NCBI GenBank assembly: GCA_029814805.1 | Contig: CP122394.1 | Span: 124,001 to 188,000 of the forward strand | Reading direction: 5' to 3' | Source: Geminicoccaceae bacterium SCSIO 64248 | Lineage (GTDB): Bacteria > Pseudomonadota > Alphaproteobacteria > Geminicoccales > Geminicoccaceae | Length of the DNA: 64,000 bases | Shown: one piece after another, positions 8,717-17,605 of the stretch | Numbering within the stretch: position 1 is the first letter of the stretch | Layout: the number at the start of each line of letters is the position of its first letter | Translations under genes and position numbers: made by a program | The notes under the pieces: generated by a model | Told to the model about the DNA's origin: nothing | The model's input: only the letters and a program-made list of their open reading frames with translations | Databases searched by the model: none

Positions 8717-9810
8717 GCCACCCGCCCTCGCACGGCCTTCTGCTCCGCGTCGCGCCGCAGCAGCCGGTCGACGATGGCGGCTCGGCGATCGTAGGTGTGC
8801 TCCGCCAACACGCGCGCCAGCGCGCGTCTTCCGATCGCGGTGGCGCGTGCCGGCGTCAGACTCTGCACGACCTCGACCACGTCCTGACCGTCGCGAACGA
8901 CCAGGACCTCCTGGTCCGGCCGCAGGAACAGATCGATGCCAACCCAGGCGTCCGTCACAAGGCAAGCGCCGGCGCCGGCGACCTCGAACACTCGTGTTGC
9001 CGGCGAGAAGCCGTTGTCGGCCATGCTGGCACGGCAGACGTTGAGCACCGCCTTCGCCGAGACGTTGAATGCGTTGTGGTCGGCAGTCGGGACGTGCCCC
9101 ATCACGCGCACATTGGTGGGAACGCTCTTGTCGCTCCAGCCGGAGCCGCCCAGCCGGAACACGGCGTCGGGCACGCGCCGAGCGGGATCGAGGAAGAACC
9201 GGTCGACGCGCTCCTCCCGATCGGGCAGGCGATTGCCGAGAAAGGCGAGATCGGCCCGGAAGCGGTCCTGCACCGGCACGGGATGATGGCTGTCGGGGTC
9301 GAGCGCGTTGTAGATCGGCACGCATTTGCGGGCGCCAAACGCGCGGTAGGCCTCGACGACAGGATCGCCGCCGCCATAAGTCAGGACCATGTCAAGGGCA
9401 GGGAGAGCCTGTCGGAGCGGATGCGCTGGATTGGCCGCCAAATCTCCCAGCGTTGCCGGAGCATCGACGTCGCAAAAGCCGGTGACGGCATTGGGTCGCG
9501 CTGTGGCCATCAGGCCCTGCAGGAGTGCATCGTCCGCGAAGCCGACGCCGCTCGTCTTGATGACGACGTCGGCGTGGGCCGCCTGCGCAACCGCTTTGTT
9601 GAGGCCGGCCGCCGTCGCCTCGTAGACGACGACGCGACACCAGTCCGGCGGCTCGATGTCGCGATGGGCCTGCCGGTCGAAGGCATCTGGCTCATAGAAG
9701 GTGATGTCGTGGCCATGGTTGGACAGCGCGCGAAGGAGGCCGCGGTAGTAGGTGGCGGCACCGTTCCAGTAGGAGGACACGAGACTCGAGCCGTAAAAAG
9801 CGATCCTCAT
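8713..9810 (-). CDS. Glycosyltransferase (CgeB-like), paralogue 2
   Basis: A 365-residue GT-B glycosyltransferase of the CgeB type. It begins MRIAFYGSSLVSSYWNGAAT and has the C-terminal signature NGFSPATRVFEVAGAGACLV followed by TDAW, the donor-binding region of the family. A central YGGGDPVVEAYRAFGAR block resembles the interdomain region of CgeB proteins. It should transfer an activated sugar in the cytosol as part of this operon. Start ATG 9810 overlaps the previous stop by four bases. It is a sister of the genes on either side (shared SLVS.WN.G N-terminus and RVFE.A C-terminal motif). The donor sugar cannot be deduced. Confidence 0.87.
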   Translation of the reverse strand: MRIAFYGSSLVSSYWNGAATYYRGLLRALSNHGHDITFYEPDAFDRQAHRDIEPPDWCRVVVYEATAAGLNKAVAQAAHADVVIKTSGVGFADDALLQGLMATARPNAVTGFCDVDAPATLGDLAANPAHPLRQALPALDMVLTYGGGDPVVEAYRAFGARKCVPIYNALDPDSHHPVPVQDRFRADLAFLGNRLPDREERVDRFFLDPARRVPDAVFRLGGSGWSDKSVPTNVRVMGHVPTADHNAFNVSAKAVLNVCRASMADNGFSPATRVFEVAGAGACLVTDAWVGIDLFLRPDQEVLVVRDGQDVVEVVQSLTPARATAIGRRALARVLAEHTYDRRAAIVDRLLRRDAEQKAVRGRVA

Positions 9811-10934
9811 GCGACCGCCTCCGCCGCTTGCCTCTCCGCTGAGCCATCGCGGCCAAGTGTGCGCAGGATTGCGAGCAGTTCCTGGACGCGGTGGCGACAG
9901 GTGTGGCGCGCGAGAACCGTGGCACGGCCGGCGGCGGCCATCTCGGCCGCGCAATCCGGTTCGGCCAGAAGATGGCGGAGCGTTTGGGCCATTGCCTCGC
10001 CCGACGCGACCGACAGGAAATCAACTTCCGGTCGAAACAGTCCCTCGCTGTCCTGCCAGGGCGCGGACACGAGCGGGATGCCGCAGGCCAGAGCCTCAAA
10101 GACGCGGATCGTCGGGATGCCGGGCAGCGCCTCGACATAAGGGCGCCGTGGGATGTGCAGGGTAACCCGACTTTGCGCAAAGGCAGCCGGCACATCGGCG
10201 TTCGCGATCCAGCCGCCATAGCGTAGCCCGGCTCGCGACAGCGCGTCGATCGCCTCCGGCGGATAGCGCACGCCGCGCACGTCGCCCCGCAGGCCCAGCT
10301 CGCGCACCGGCCCGACTAGATACTCCCCGATCTCCCGGCTCCGCTCGTTGTCGCCCCAGTTGCCGATCCAGATCACGTCGCGTTTCGCCGGAACCGCCAG
10401 GGAGGGTTTGAACAGCGAATCGTCGGCCGCTTCGTGCCAGACGAAGACCTGCCGGCCCCAGCCCGCCCGCACGTAGCGCTCACGCAAGGACGCGCCGAAG
10501 GCGAGAATGCCGTCAAAGTCGTCGAGGCCGAGCCTGGCGATCTCAGCTTCCGCCGAGATACCGCGATGATGGGTGTCGTGGAACAGGAGAATGAAGCCGC
10601 CGGCCCGACGGCGGAGGCTAGCGAGCCGTGCGATCACCCCCGGATCGGTCCATTCGTGAACGATCACGACGTCGGCTCCGTCGAGAGCCGCTTCGTGATC
10701 AAATCCATGCGCGTAGGTGGCGGTCGACAGATCCGGGAAATCGCGCGCGAAGCGGCGAAGGGCGGCCTCGCCCTGGTCCGCGAGCAGGTTGCGCCGGCTC
10801 CAGCCGTCCTCCGGCTCAAGCGCGAGCGCCTCGTGGCCGAACTCCCTAAGCACGCGCATGACACCGCGCAGGAAGTGCGCGTTGCCGTGGTTCCAATCCG
10901 AGACCAGCGAATGGGTATAGAAGACGAAGCGCAT
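9807..10934 (-). CDS. Glycosyltransferase (CgeB/GT4-like), paralogue 1
   Basis: A 375-residue GT-B glycosyltransferase. The N-terminus MRFVFYTHSLVSDWNHGNAH closely matches the next paralogue. The C-terminal domain holds GIPTIRVFEALACGIPLVS, the donor-site loop with its conserved Glu. A mid-protein LLFHDTHHRGIS may face the acceptor. It is the first of three adjacent related enzymes, which suggests sequential additions of similar sugars. The start at 10934 follows the preceding stop by two bases, the only junction in the operon without a 4-base overlap. Function is inferred from family and context. Confidence 0.85.
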   Translation of the reverse strand: MRFVFYTHSLVSDWNHGNAHFLRGVMRVLREFGHEALALEPEDGWSRRNLLADQGEAALRRFARDFPDLSTATYAHGFDHEAALDGADVVIVHEWTDPGVIARLASLRRRAGGFILLFHDTHHRGISAEAEIARLGLDDFDGILAFGASLRERYVRAGWGRQVFVWHEAADDSLFKPSLAVPAKRDVIWIGNWGDNERSREIGEYLVGPVRELGLRGDVRGVRYPPEAIDALSRAGLRYGGWIANADVPAAFAQSRVTLHIPRRPYVEALPGIPTIRVFEALACGIPLVSAPWQDSEGLFRPEVDFLSVASGEAMAQTLRHLLAEPDCAAEMAAAGRATVLARHTCRHRVQELLAILRTLGRDGSAERQAAEAVA

Positions 10935-10936
10935 GC

Positions 10937-12055
10937 TCAAACCGCCACCGTCAGGGCTGCCAGCGACGGTCTCTGGCTCGCCGCAGCCCTCTCGTACACG
11001 GCCGCCATAGCCTTGGCCTGGCGTCTGATTGAAAGGCGATGGGCCCGCTGGCTCGCGGCCTGTTGCAATGAGGCCCGCTGTTGCGGCGCGTGCGCAAGCT
11101 CGTTCAACGCGAGCGCCAGTCCCGACGGATCGGCGGGATCGACAAAACGGGCGGCACCGTTCCAAAGCTCCCGGTACGTTGGAATGTCGGACAGAACCAG
11201 CGCCGAGCCGGCCGACGCGGCCTCGAGTGCTGCAAGACCGAACGGCTCGTAGAGCGAGGGGGACACCAAAATCTCGGCCCGCGCCATGAGCCGGCGCACC
11301 TCGTCGCCGGGCTGCGCTCCCAGGGCGCGGACGTTCCCGACGTCGACGACCCGGCCATCCGGCCCCGTCAGCGCGCCGGCCAGCACCACGGGCCATTCCG
11401 CATCCGCGGCGGCCCGGTCGATGAGGCCGACATTCTTGCCGTCATCCCACCAGCGCGCCGCGGCGACGACGAACGGCTCCTTCGCTGCATCCTCGATCTC
11501 CGGTTGTGGGACGACCGCGTTCGACACGACGTCCATGCCAATGGCCATGCCGTAGCAGGCGCGGACAGCATCGGCGTGAGCGCGGGTCGGCACGACGACG
11601 GCGTCGGCGCGTTCGAGGCCTGCCTGTGTGAGACCCGCTTGCCGCCCCCACGCCGCCGGCAGCGGCTCGCCACGGACGGCGCGCCACCACGTGGCGAGAC
11701 AGGAATGTGACGCGACAACGACAGGCCGATCAGTCACAAGATCAGCCGCTTGCGAAGGCAGGTTGAGGTGCAGCAAGTCGACGCCGTGTTCGCCGGCCGC
11801 CCGCGCGAGACTGTCCGGCACGGCGCTCAGACGGTCGAGTGAAGGCGCAAGCCAGTCGAGCGGCGCGTCGCACCATGTCAGCGTGACGCCCGGAAGAGCG
11901 TCTGCTTCCGCGCGCTGGTGCGCGGAAGGCTCCGGGCCGAGCCCGAGCAAGATGACCTCAAGATCGCGTTCGGCGAGGCCGCGCGACAGGTCGAGCGCGT
12001 AGCGCCACACGCCGCCGACAGCGTCGCAGGTCATGAGAACGCGCCGGACGCTCAC
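10937..12055 (-). CDS. Glycosyltransferase family 4 protein
   Basis: A 372-residue GT-B retaining glycosyltransferase. The glycine-rich donor loop DAVGGVWRYALDLSRGL is near residue 10, and the E-x7-E motif is in SPSLYEPFGLAALEA (about residue 270), both typical of GT4. It probably uses a nucleotide sugar on a membrane-linked or soluble acceptor. The start is uncertain: in-frame TTG 12070 and ATG 12064 exist, but GTG 12055 gives a GTGA overlap with the radical SAM stop and so matches the ATGA overlaps of the operon; I prefer it. The protein differs from the three CgeB-like paralogues that follow and is closer to ordinary GT4 enzymes. Confidence 0.87.
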   Translation of the reverse strand: MSVRRVLMTCDAVGGVWRYALDLSRGLAERDLEVILLGLGPEPSAHQRAEADALPGVTLTWCDAPLDWLAPSLDRLSAVPDSLARAAGEHGVDLLHLNLPSQAADLVTDRPVVVASHSCLATWWRAVRGEPLPAAWGRQAGLTQAGLERADAVVVPTRAHADAVRACYGMAIGMDVVSNAVVPQPEIEDAAKEPFVVAAARWWDDGKNVGLIDRAAADAEWPVVLAGALTGPDGRVVDVGNVRALGAQPGDEVRRLMARAEILVSPSLYEPFGLAALEAASAGSALVLSDIPTYRELWNGAARFVDPADPSGLALALNELAHAPQQRASLQQAASQRAHRLSIRRQAKAMAAVYERAAASQRPSLAALTVAV

Positions 12056-13347
12056 GACGCGCATCCGCAAGCGTGCTCAAGCTGCGGCAGAGGCGACGGG
12101 CGCTTGTCCTGTAGATCGCTGAAGGCGCCGAACTGCGCGAGGTAGTACTCGTGCGCGCGCTCCCAGGCTTTGTCGTCCGGCTCGCCCCAGAGCGCGCGAT
12201 AGCTGGGCGAGCTCGGATAGGGGTAGAGCGGCACCGGGTCGTTGGCCCAAACGTCGTGCTCTTGCAGATGCGCGCGCCAGTATGTGACGAGGGACGGCTC
12301 GTCACCGACCGTTCCGATCAGGTTCGCCTGAACGAAAGGCACGTACCGTCGCGCGTCGATGAGGAGCGCCGCCAGTTCTTCCGTGCCGAGGCGGCACCGC
12401 TTCGCAAGCGATTCGCGACCTTCCACCGTGAGGCTCTCGAGCCCGGCTTCGATCGAAACACAGCCGGCCTGGCCGAGCAGCTCCAGCAGCGCGGGCTTCC
12501 ACAAGTCAATTCGCGTCTGGACACCGAACCGGACATCGCGCTCGACCAGGGCCTCAAGCAGCGGCTTTTGCGGCAGGAAGATCTCGTCGATGAAATAGAT
12601 ATAGCCGACGCCCTGCTCGATCAGGCCGTCGATCTCGGCGAGCACATGCTTAAGGTTACGACGGCGATACGCGTCGCGGAAGTCGATCTTTGCGCAGAAC
12701 GAGCAGTTGTAGGGACACCCGCGTGACGCCTCGACCTCGGCGCCGAGCCCAATTTGAGGTTCGTCAAATCGGTGGTGGTGGTGACGATGTGCCGCCAGCC
12801 ATGCCCGTGGCCACCGCAGTGGCGGATGATCGATGAACGCGCTGGCATGAAGGCCGCTGGTCGTCTTGACCACGCCGTCGTCAAAAACGGCGGTCGAGGC
12901 AACGTCTTCCCAGGTGTCGGACGCCGCAAGCCTGGCGACGACTTCCTCGCATTCCCCGCGCACGACAAGGTCGACGCCAAGCTTGCGCAGGGTCGGCCCC
13001 GGCGTCGCCGATGCGTGCGGGCCGACAGCGACCGTGCGGCCGCCCCGGGCGCCGAGACGGCGCAGGAGGTCGCCGGGAATGCGCAGCTCAGGCGGGGCGC
13101 ATCGCCAGAACAAATAGGTGGGCGCGGTGGCGACCACGGTCATGTCCGGACCGAACGCGGCGACGGTTTCGGCAAGCTCCGAATTCGCGAGACGCTGCAG
13201 TTGCCCGTCAAGCATCAGGGTTTCATGGCCGTCCGCTTCGAGCAAGGCCCGGCAATAGCCGAGCTCAAGCGGCAGATGCGGCTGTCGACAGCCGAAATAG
13301 ATGCTGCCGTCGTAGTTCCATGACGGATTGACCAACGCGACCTTCAT
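12052..13347 (-). CDS. B12-binding-domain radical SAM protein
   Basis: A 431-residue class B type radical SAM protein. The N-terminal Rossmann-like region (about residues 1-150; MKVALVNPSW, LPLELGYCRALLEADGHE) matches the cobalamin-binding domain of this class, followed by the radical SAM barrel. The iron-sulphur cluster motif is CPYNCSFC (CxxxCxxC) near residue 215, with IEAGLES further on. Such enzymes often methylate unactivated carbons or rearrange sugars and lipids. It starts with a 4-base overlap with the upstream fusion gene. From memory it resembles TIGR04295, a B12/radical SAM protein of a conserved rhizobial cluster sometimes called rhizo-twelve; a search must confirm this. The C-terminus ends with a Cys-rich HACGCAS tail. 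Confidence 0.88.
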   Translation of the reverse strand: MKVALVNPSWNYDGSIYFGCRQPHLPLELGYCRALLEADGHETLMLDGQLQRLANSELAETVAAFGPDMTVVATAPTYLFWRCAPPELRIPGDLLRRLGARGGRTVAVGPHASATPGPTLRKLGVDLVVRGECEEVVARLAASDTWEDVASTAVFDDGVVKTTSGLHASAFIDHPPLRWPRAWLAAHRHHHHRFDEPQIGLGAEVEASRGCPYNCSFCAKIDFRDAYRRRNLKHVLAEIDGLIEQGVGYIYFIDEIFLPQKPLLEALVERDVRFGVQTRIDLWKPALLELLGQAGCVSIEAGLESLTVEGRESLAKRCRLGTEELAALLIDARRYVPFVQANLIGTVGDEPSLVTYWRAHLQEHDVWANDPVPLYPYPSSPSYRALWGEPDDKAWERAHEYYLAQFGAFSDLQDKRPSPLPQLEHACGCAS

Positions 13348-15398
13348 GCCTCAAGTCTCCTCGGCAGGCTGGCGTCCGCGGAGGCGGACGATCCGGCAGC
13401 CGTGCCCGGCTGCTGTCCGGTCAGCCAGCGCGTCAGGTCGGCAATGCCATCCCGCCACGAGACGCTCGGGCGCCAGTCCAGCACCTCGGCCAGTTCCCGG
13501 ATGTCGGCCACGAAGTATTTCTGATCGCCGGGACGCCACCTTGCGTAGTCGATTGTGATCGGCCGTCCCGTCAGGCGCTCAATGGCGCTTAGGACCATGC
13601 GCAGGCTGACCATGTTTTCCGGACCGCCGCCAAGATTGAAGGCGCGGCCCCGGACGTGGTCGATCGACTCCAGCACCGCCCGATAGGCGGCGACGGCGTC
13701 GCGCACGTGCAGGATGTCGCGCACCTGCCTGCCGTCGCCGTAGATCGTGATCGGTTCGCAGGCGAGCGCGCGGATCAAAAAATGCGCCACCCAGCCCTGA
13801 TCCTCCGTGCCGAACTGGCGCGGCCCGTAGATGCAACTCATGCGCAGCACGGCTGTCGGCAGCCCGAAGGTTTTGGCGTAGTCCAGCACGTATTGATCGG
13901 CGACGCCCTTGGAGCAGCCATACGGCGTGCAGAAATCCAAATTGCGGTGTTCCGAGATGCCTGTCGAGCGGATCTCCGGGTCCGCAGGCAGGTATCGACC
14001 GAGCACGTCTTCGAGCGCGACGTCGTCGAGATTGCCGTACACCTTGTTCGTCGACGCAAACACGATCGGGATCCGCCGGCCGGACCGACGTGCCGCCTCC
14101 AGCACGTTCAAAGTGCCTCGCGCGTTGGTTTCAAAATCCTCGACCGGCACGTCAAGACTGGTGGTCACGGCGACTTGCGCCGCCAAGTGGAAGATGGCCG
14201 AGGCATCGGCGATCGGCTCCCGCAGCGCCACGTCGTTGCGGATGCTGGCGATCAAAGGATGCACGCGCGCACCGTGCCGGTCCTTCAGCCAGTGCAGGTT
14301 GCGCTCCACGCCTGGTCGGCTGAGATCGTCGAGCACGACGACCTCGCGGCCTTGGCTCAGATAGCTGTCGGCAAGGTTCGATCCGATGAAGCCCGCGCCG
14401 CCCAGCACGACGATCGGATGGGCATGTCGAAGCACGGCCGGCATGGCGAGATCCTGCGTCGTCGACGCCATGGCGACGCCGCCCTCGCTGAGCAGGCGGG
14501 CCAGCAGTTTCGGACGGCCGGACTCCGTCGTCACGCCCAGGTGATAGTGGCGCTGGTCGAAGCGATGGCCTTCCTGTACGGCGACGTCACCGGCGAGATC
14601 TTGCCAGCCGTACCAGTAGATCCGGTCGACGGGCGCGGTCAGCGCCGCGAGGAAACGCTCAACCTGCACGATTTCGTCACGGCGCCATGTCGAGTAGCCC
14701 GTCTCGGTGATCCAGATCTCGGCAGCAGGGTTGTAGCGGCGCAAAATGGCGCGCGCTTCCTCGACTTGCCGCGGCCAACCGAGCCATGCTCCCTCCTCAC
14801 TGTCCCATGTGCCGGGAAAGCCGTGCAGGCCGATGGCGGATACGACGCCAAGCACGCCCCGCTCGCCCATCAGCTCAAGCCACTTGCTGTCAAATGGGCA
14901 GGGTCCGCCGAGCACCGGCTTGAAGCCGACCTTTGTCGCCCAATAGCCGGCTGCGCCGATCATCTCGGAGAACAGCAAGTGGTCCGGATCGGCACGCCAA
15001 TCCCAGTCCAGTAAATTGTTCGGCTCGTTCCACAGCTCGATATGATCGAGATGGCGACCATAGCGCGTCAGGACGTGGTCAACGAAGTCGGCATAGTCCT
15101 GCAGGCGTCGGGGCGGACCCGAGCTGCGTCCCGTGCGCGACAGGGATGGCGGCGTATAGTGCACGCAGGGCAGGAGCTCGAAATGTTCGGCCAGCGTAGG
15201 AATCAACCAGTCGTACCATTCCCGGCCGCCGTCATTGTGGTACTCCGCCCAGGACAAGGCGGTACGGAGCGATGTCGCGCCGGTGCGCCGCATGGACGCC
15301 AACGCAGTCTTGACGCGCTCGTGCTCGCCGGGCCGGAACCACTCGACGAAGCCGAAGGCGAGCGGCTTGCCGATGGGCGAGGGGGACGAACCGGTCAC
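13344..15398 (-). CDS. Glycoside hydrolase-like domain fused to a CDP-paratose-2-epimerase-like SDR
   Basis: A 684-residue two-domain protein. Residues 1 to about 320 look like a clan-A (GH39-like) glycosidase barrel: HIELWNEPNNLLDWDWR contains the Asn-Glu acid/base, and EIWITETGYSTWRRDE the nucleophile Glu, so both catalytic residues appear present. From about residue 330, an extended SDR begins: VVLGGAGFIGSNLADS binds NAD, ASTNKVYGNL and YGCSKG are the active-site motifs, and CIYGPRQFGTEDQGWVAHF is typical of CDP-paratose/tyvelose 2-epimerases. The fusion joins sugar-nucleotide making with a hydrolytic or transglycosylating module. It overlaps both neighbours by four bases. Domain calls are firm; substrates are unknown. 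Confidence 0.85.
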   Translation of the reverse strand: MTGSSPSPIGKPLAFGFVEWFRPGEHERVKTALASMRRTGATSLRTALSWAEYHNDGGREWYDWLIPTLAEHFELLPCVHYTPPSLSRTGRSSGPPRRLQDYADFVDHVLTRYGRHLDHIELWNEPNNLLDWDWRADPDHLLFSEMIGAAGYWATKVGFKPVLGGPCPFDSKWLELMGERGVLGVVSAIGLHGFPGTWDSEEGAWLGWPRQVEEARAILRRYNPAAEIWITETGYSTWRRDEIVQVERFLAALTAPVDRIYWYGWQDLAGDVAVQEGHRFDQRHYHLGVTTESGRPKLLARLLSEGGVAMASTTQDLAMPAVLRHAHPIVVLGGAGFIGSNLADSYLSQGREVVVLDDLSRPGVERNLHWLKDRHGARVHPLIASIRNDVALREPIADASAIFHLAAQVAVTTSLDVPVEDFETNARGTLNVLEAARRSGRRIPIVFASTNKVYGNLDDVALEDVLGRYLPADPEIRSTGISEHRNLDFCTPYGCSKGVADQYVLDYAKTFGLPTAVLRMSCIYGPRQFGTEDQGWVAHFLIRALACEPITIYGDGRQVRDILHVRDAVAAYRAVLESIDHVRGRAFNLGGGPENMVSLRMVLSAIERLTGRPITIDYARWRPGDQKYFVADIRELAEVLDWRPSVSWRDGIADLTRWLTGQQPGTAAGSSASADASLPRRLEA

Positions 15399-16504
15399 GA
15401 GACCAGGCCCCGTATCTCCAATTCACGACGCATCGTGGCGTTGTTGTCAACGCGTTGCTGCGCGGCGACCCAGTCGGCCAGCTCGCCCAGCGTGTCCTCC
15501 ATTGCGAACATTGGCCGGAAGCCGAGAAGCGCTTCCGCCTTGCCGATGTCGGAGAAGCAGTTCCTGATGTCGCCGGTGCGCGCCCGCCCCAAGATCTCGG
15601 GCTCGATCGGCCGGTCCATCGCTCGGGCGAGCAACGACGCGACGTCGCGCACGGTGTAGGATCGGCCGCTTCCGACATTGATGACGTTGCCGCCGACCTG
15701 AGGTCGCTCCAGTGCCAACCGGAAGGCACGGGCCACATCCCGCACATGGACGAAGTCGCGCCGTTGAAACCCATCTTCGAAAATGGTCGGCCGCTCATCT
15801 ATGGCGAGGCGAGAAGCGAAGTTCGCCAGCACGCCGGTGTACGGGTTGGCCAGGGCTTGGCCTGGGCCAAACACGTTGAACAGGCGCAGGGCCACGCTGT
15901 CGATGCGATAGGCTTGGCCAAACAGAAGAGCGGCCTTTTCCTGCGCGTATTTCGTCAGCGCGTAGATTGAGGCGAGGTCGACCGGCTTGGACTCGTCGGT
16001 AGGGACGGGATCGAGGACACCGCCGTCGGCATCCGTGATGTCGAAGCGGCCGGCCGCGATGGAAGCGGGGTCCCGCCGCGCCGTCTCGACGAGCCGGCCA
16101 TCGGACGCGCGATACAATCCCTCACCGTAGACGCTCATCGAGGAGGCGACGACCAGCCGCTCGATCGGGTGGGCGATCAACTCTTGAAGCAGGACGGCTG
16201 TGCCGAGGTCGTTGGTGCCGACATATCGGGCGATCTCGTACATGCTCTGCCCGACGCCGACTTCGGCCGCGAGATGGACCACCGCGTCCATGCCGCCCAG
16301 TGCGACGCGTACCGCATCCGCGTCGCGTATGTCGCCGACCACGACCTCGACGTCCGTGAGATGGGCGACGGCCGCCGCGCGGCTGTGAACCTGGTCGAGG
16401 AAGCCGTCCAGGACCCGGACCTCATAGCCGGACTCGAGCAACTCGTTGCAGAGATGGCGGCCTATGAAGCCGACTCCGCCTGTGATCAGAACATGCTTGG
16501 CCAT
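15395..16504 (-). CDS. NAD-dependent sugar-nucleotide epimerase, first gene of the glycan operon
   Basis: A 369-residue extended SDR with NAD motif ITGGVGFIGRHL at the N-terminus, the Ser region VASSMSVYGEG and the YALTK catalytic pair, plus RLFNVFGPGQ and RRDFVHVRDVARAF. The insertion after the Ser region (about residues 125-165) resembles dTDP-L-rhamnose 4-epimerase-type enzymes more than GalE, but assignment stays at family level. It should supply an epimerised nucleotide sugar to the glycosyltransferases downstream. The ATG at 16504 is the first start of the operon and follows an AT-rich stretch (about 16540-16660), where the promoter probably lies; no textbook -35/-10 pair was identified. 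Confidence 0.87.
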   Translation of the reverse strand: MAKHVLITGGVGFIGRHLCNELLESGYEVRVLDGFLDQVHSRAAAVAHLTDVEVVVGDIRDADAVRVALGGMDAVVHLAAEVGVGQSMYEIARYVGTNDLGTAVLLQELIAHPIERLVVASSMSVYGEGLYRASDGRLVETARRDPASIAAGRFDITDADGGVLDPVPTDESKPVDLASIYALTKYAQEKAALLFGQAYRIDSVALRLFNVFGPGQALANPYTGVLANFASRLAIDERPTIFEDGFQRRDFVHVRDVARAFRLALERPQVGGNVINVGSGRSYTVRDVASLLARAMDRPIEPEILGRARTGDIRNCFSDIGKAEALLGFRPMFAMEDTLGELADWVAAQQRVDNNATMRRELEIRGLVS

Positions 16505-16655
16505 GAGCGAACCAGGATCTTCTTCATCAAGATCAATGACAACCCTTCCAGTTCAACATCAGGTGCCAGGATAAGTTCCGCGTCTATTAACTACAAATTT
16601 TTGGTGATCAACTAGCCGAACTTGTCTTTGTACTTTACCACTATTTAGAATGTGC

Positions 16656-16684
16656 AAAAAAAGAGCGGGCCGACCTGGCCCGCT
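16656..16684 (-). terminator. Rho-independent terminator after the SDR gene
   Basis: Read on the minus strand, AGCGGGCC and GGCCCGCT form a perfect 8-bp stem around a 5-base loop, followed by C and a run of seven T. It lies 27 bases past the stop of the SDR at 16711-17583 and should end the three-gene operon that starts near 20 kb. It also insulates the promoter of the glycan operon. Confidence 0.85.
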
Positions 16685-16710
16685 CGCTGATGCGCGTCGT
16701 CACGGCGGCA

Positions 16711-17583
16711 TCAGAGCATGGGCCGGCCGCCGGTGACCGGAACGAGCGCGCCCGTCATGTAGCTGGAGTCGTTCGAGGCCAGCATGACGTAGACGCCGGC
16801 AAGTTCTGCCGGCTGGCCGGCGCGGCCGAGCGGCGTGTTCCCGCCGAAGCCTTCCACGGCCTCAGGCGGCATGGTCGAGGGTATAAGTGGCGTCCAGATC
16901 GGACCCGGCGCCACGGCGTTCACACGGATGCCTCGGTCGGCGATGAACTGGGCGAGACCGGCAGTGAAATTGGCGATAGCGCCTTTGGTCGTGGCGTAGG
17001 CGAGTAGCGTGGGCGAAGGGCTCTTGGCGTTGATCGAGCTGGTGTTGATGATCGCGCTACCCGGCTCCATGCGCGGCACAGCGGCCTTGCACAGATAAAA
17101 CATGCTGTGGACGTTGGTGCGGAAGGTGACGTCCCACTCCTCCGCGCTGATGTCCTCGAGCTTGGCGAAACTTGCCTGGTGGGCGGCGTTGTTGACCAGA
17201 ATGTCGAGCCGACCGAACGCCTCGAGCGCTCGCTCGACCAGTTCCTGGCAGTGCGCCTCCTGCTTGATGTCGCCTGAGACGAGGATTGCTTTGCGACCGG
17301 CTTCCGTCACCCAGCGCGCCGTCTCCTGCGCATCGTCGTGCTCATCGAAATAGGAGATAAGGACGTCGGCGCCCTCGCGGGCATAGGCGATGGCGACGGC
17401 GCGCCCGATGCCGGAGTCGCCGCCCGTGATGATGGCGGCGCATCCTTGGAGGCGGCCCGAGCCCTTGTAGCTCGTCTCGCCGTGATCCGGCGAGGGATTC
17501 ATGTGGCTTGTCGCGCCCGGCATTTTTTGTTGCTGCTGCGGCTGCGGCGGGGCGGGCGCTTTGATGTCGGCTGTCGTGCTCAT
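16711..17583 (-). CDS. SDR family oxidoreductase (YghA-like)
   Basis: A 290-residue classical short-chain dehydrogenase with an N-terminal extension rich in Pro and Gln (residues 1-25), typical of the YghA/general-stress-protein-39 branch. The NAD(P) motif is ITGGDSGIGRAVA, followed by NNAA, the catalytic Ser in INTSSINA and the YATTK active-site pair. It should be a cytosolic NAD(P)H-dependent oxidoreductase of unknown substrate. It is the last gene of an operon behind a flavodoxin-like reductase and a pyruvate-oxidase-like enzyme, and ends before a strong terminator. Context suggests a stress or stationary-phase role; this is inference. Confidence 0.9.
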   Translation of the reverse strand: MSTTADIKAPAPPQPQQQQKMPGATSHMNPSPDHGETSYKGSGRLQGCAAIITGGDSGIGRAVAIAYAREGADVLISYFDEHDDAQETARWVTEAGRKAILVSGDIKQEAHCQELVERALEAFGRLDILVNNAAHQASFAKLEDISAEEWDVTFRTNVHSMFYLCKAAVPRMEPGSAIINTSSINAKSPSPTLLAYATTKGAIANFTAGLAQFIADRGIRVNAVAPGPIWTPLIPSTMPPEAVEGFGGNTPLGRAGQPAELAGVYVMLASNDSSYMTGALVPVTGGRPML

Positions 17584-17605
17584 GATGTCTCCAGTTGGGA
17601 CTGCA

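Noticed and set aside
13656-15014. A 452-codon plus-strand open frame inside the fusion gene
   Set aside because: Antisense shadow of the glycosidase-epimerase gene; content reads as random Arg/His-rich sequence.
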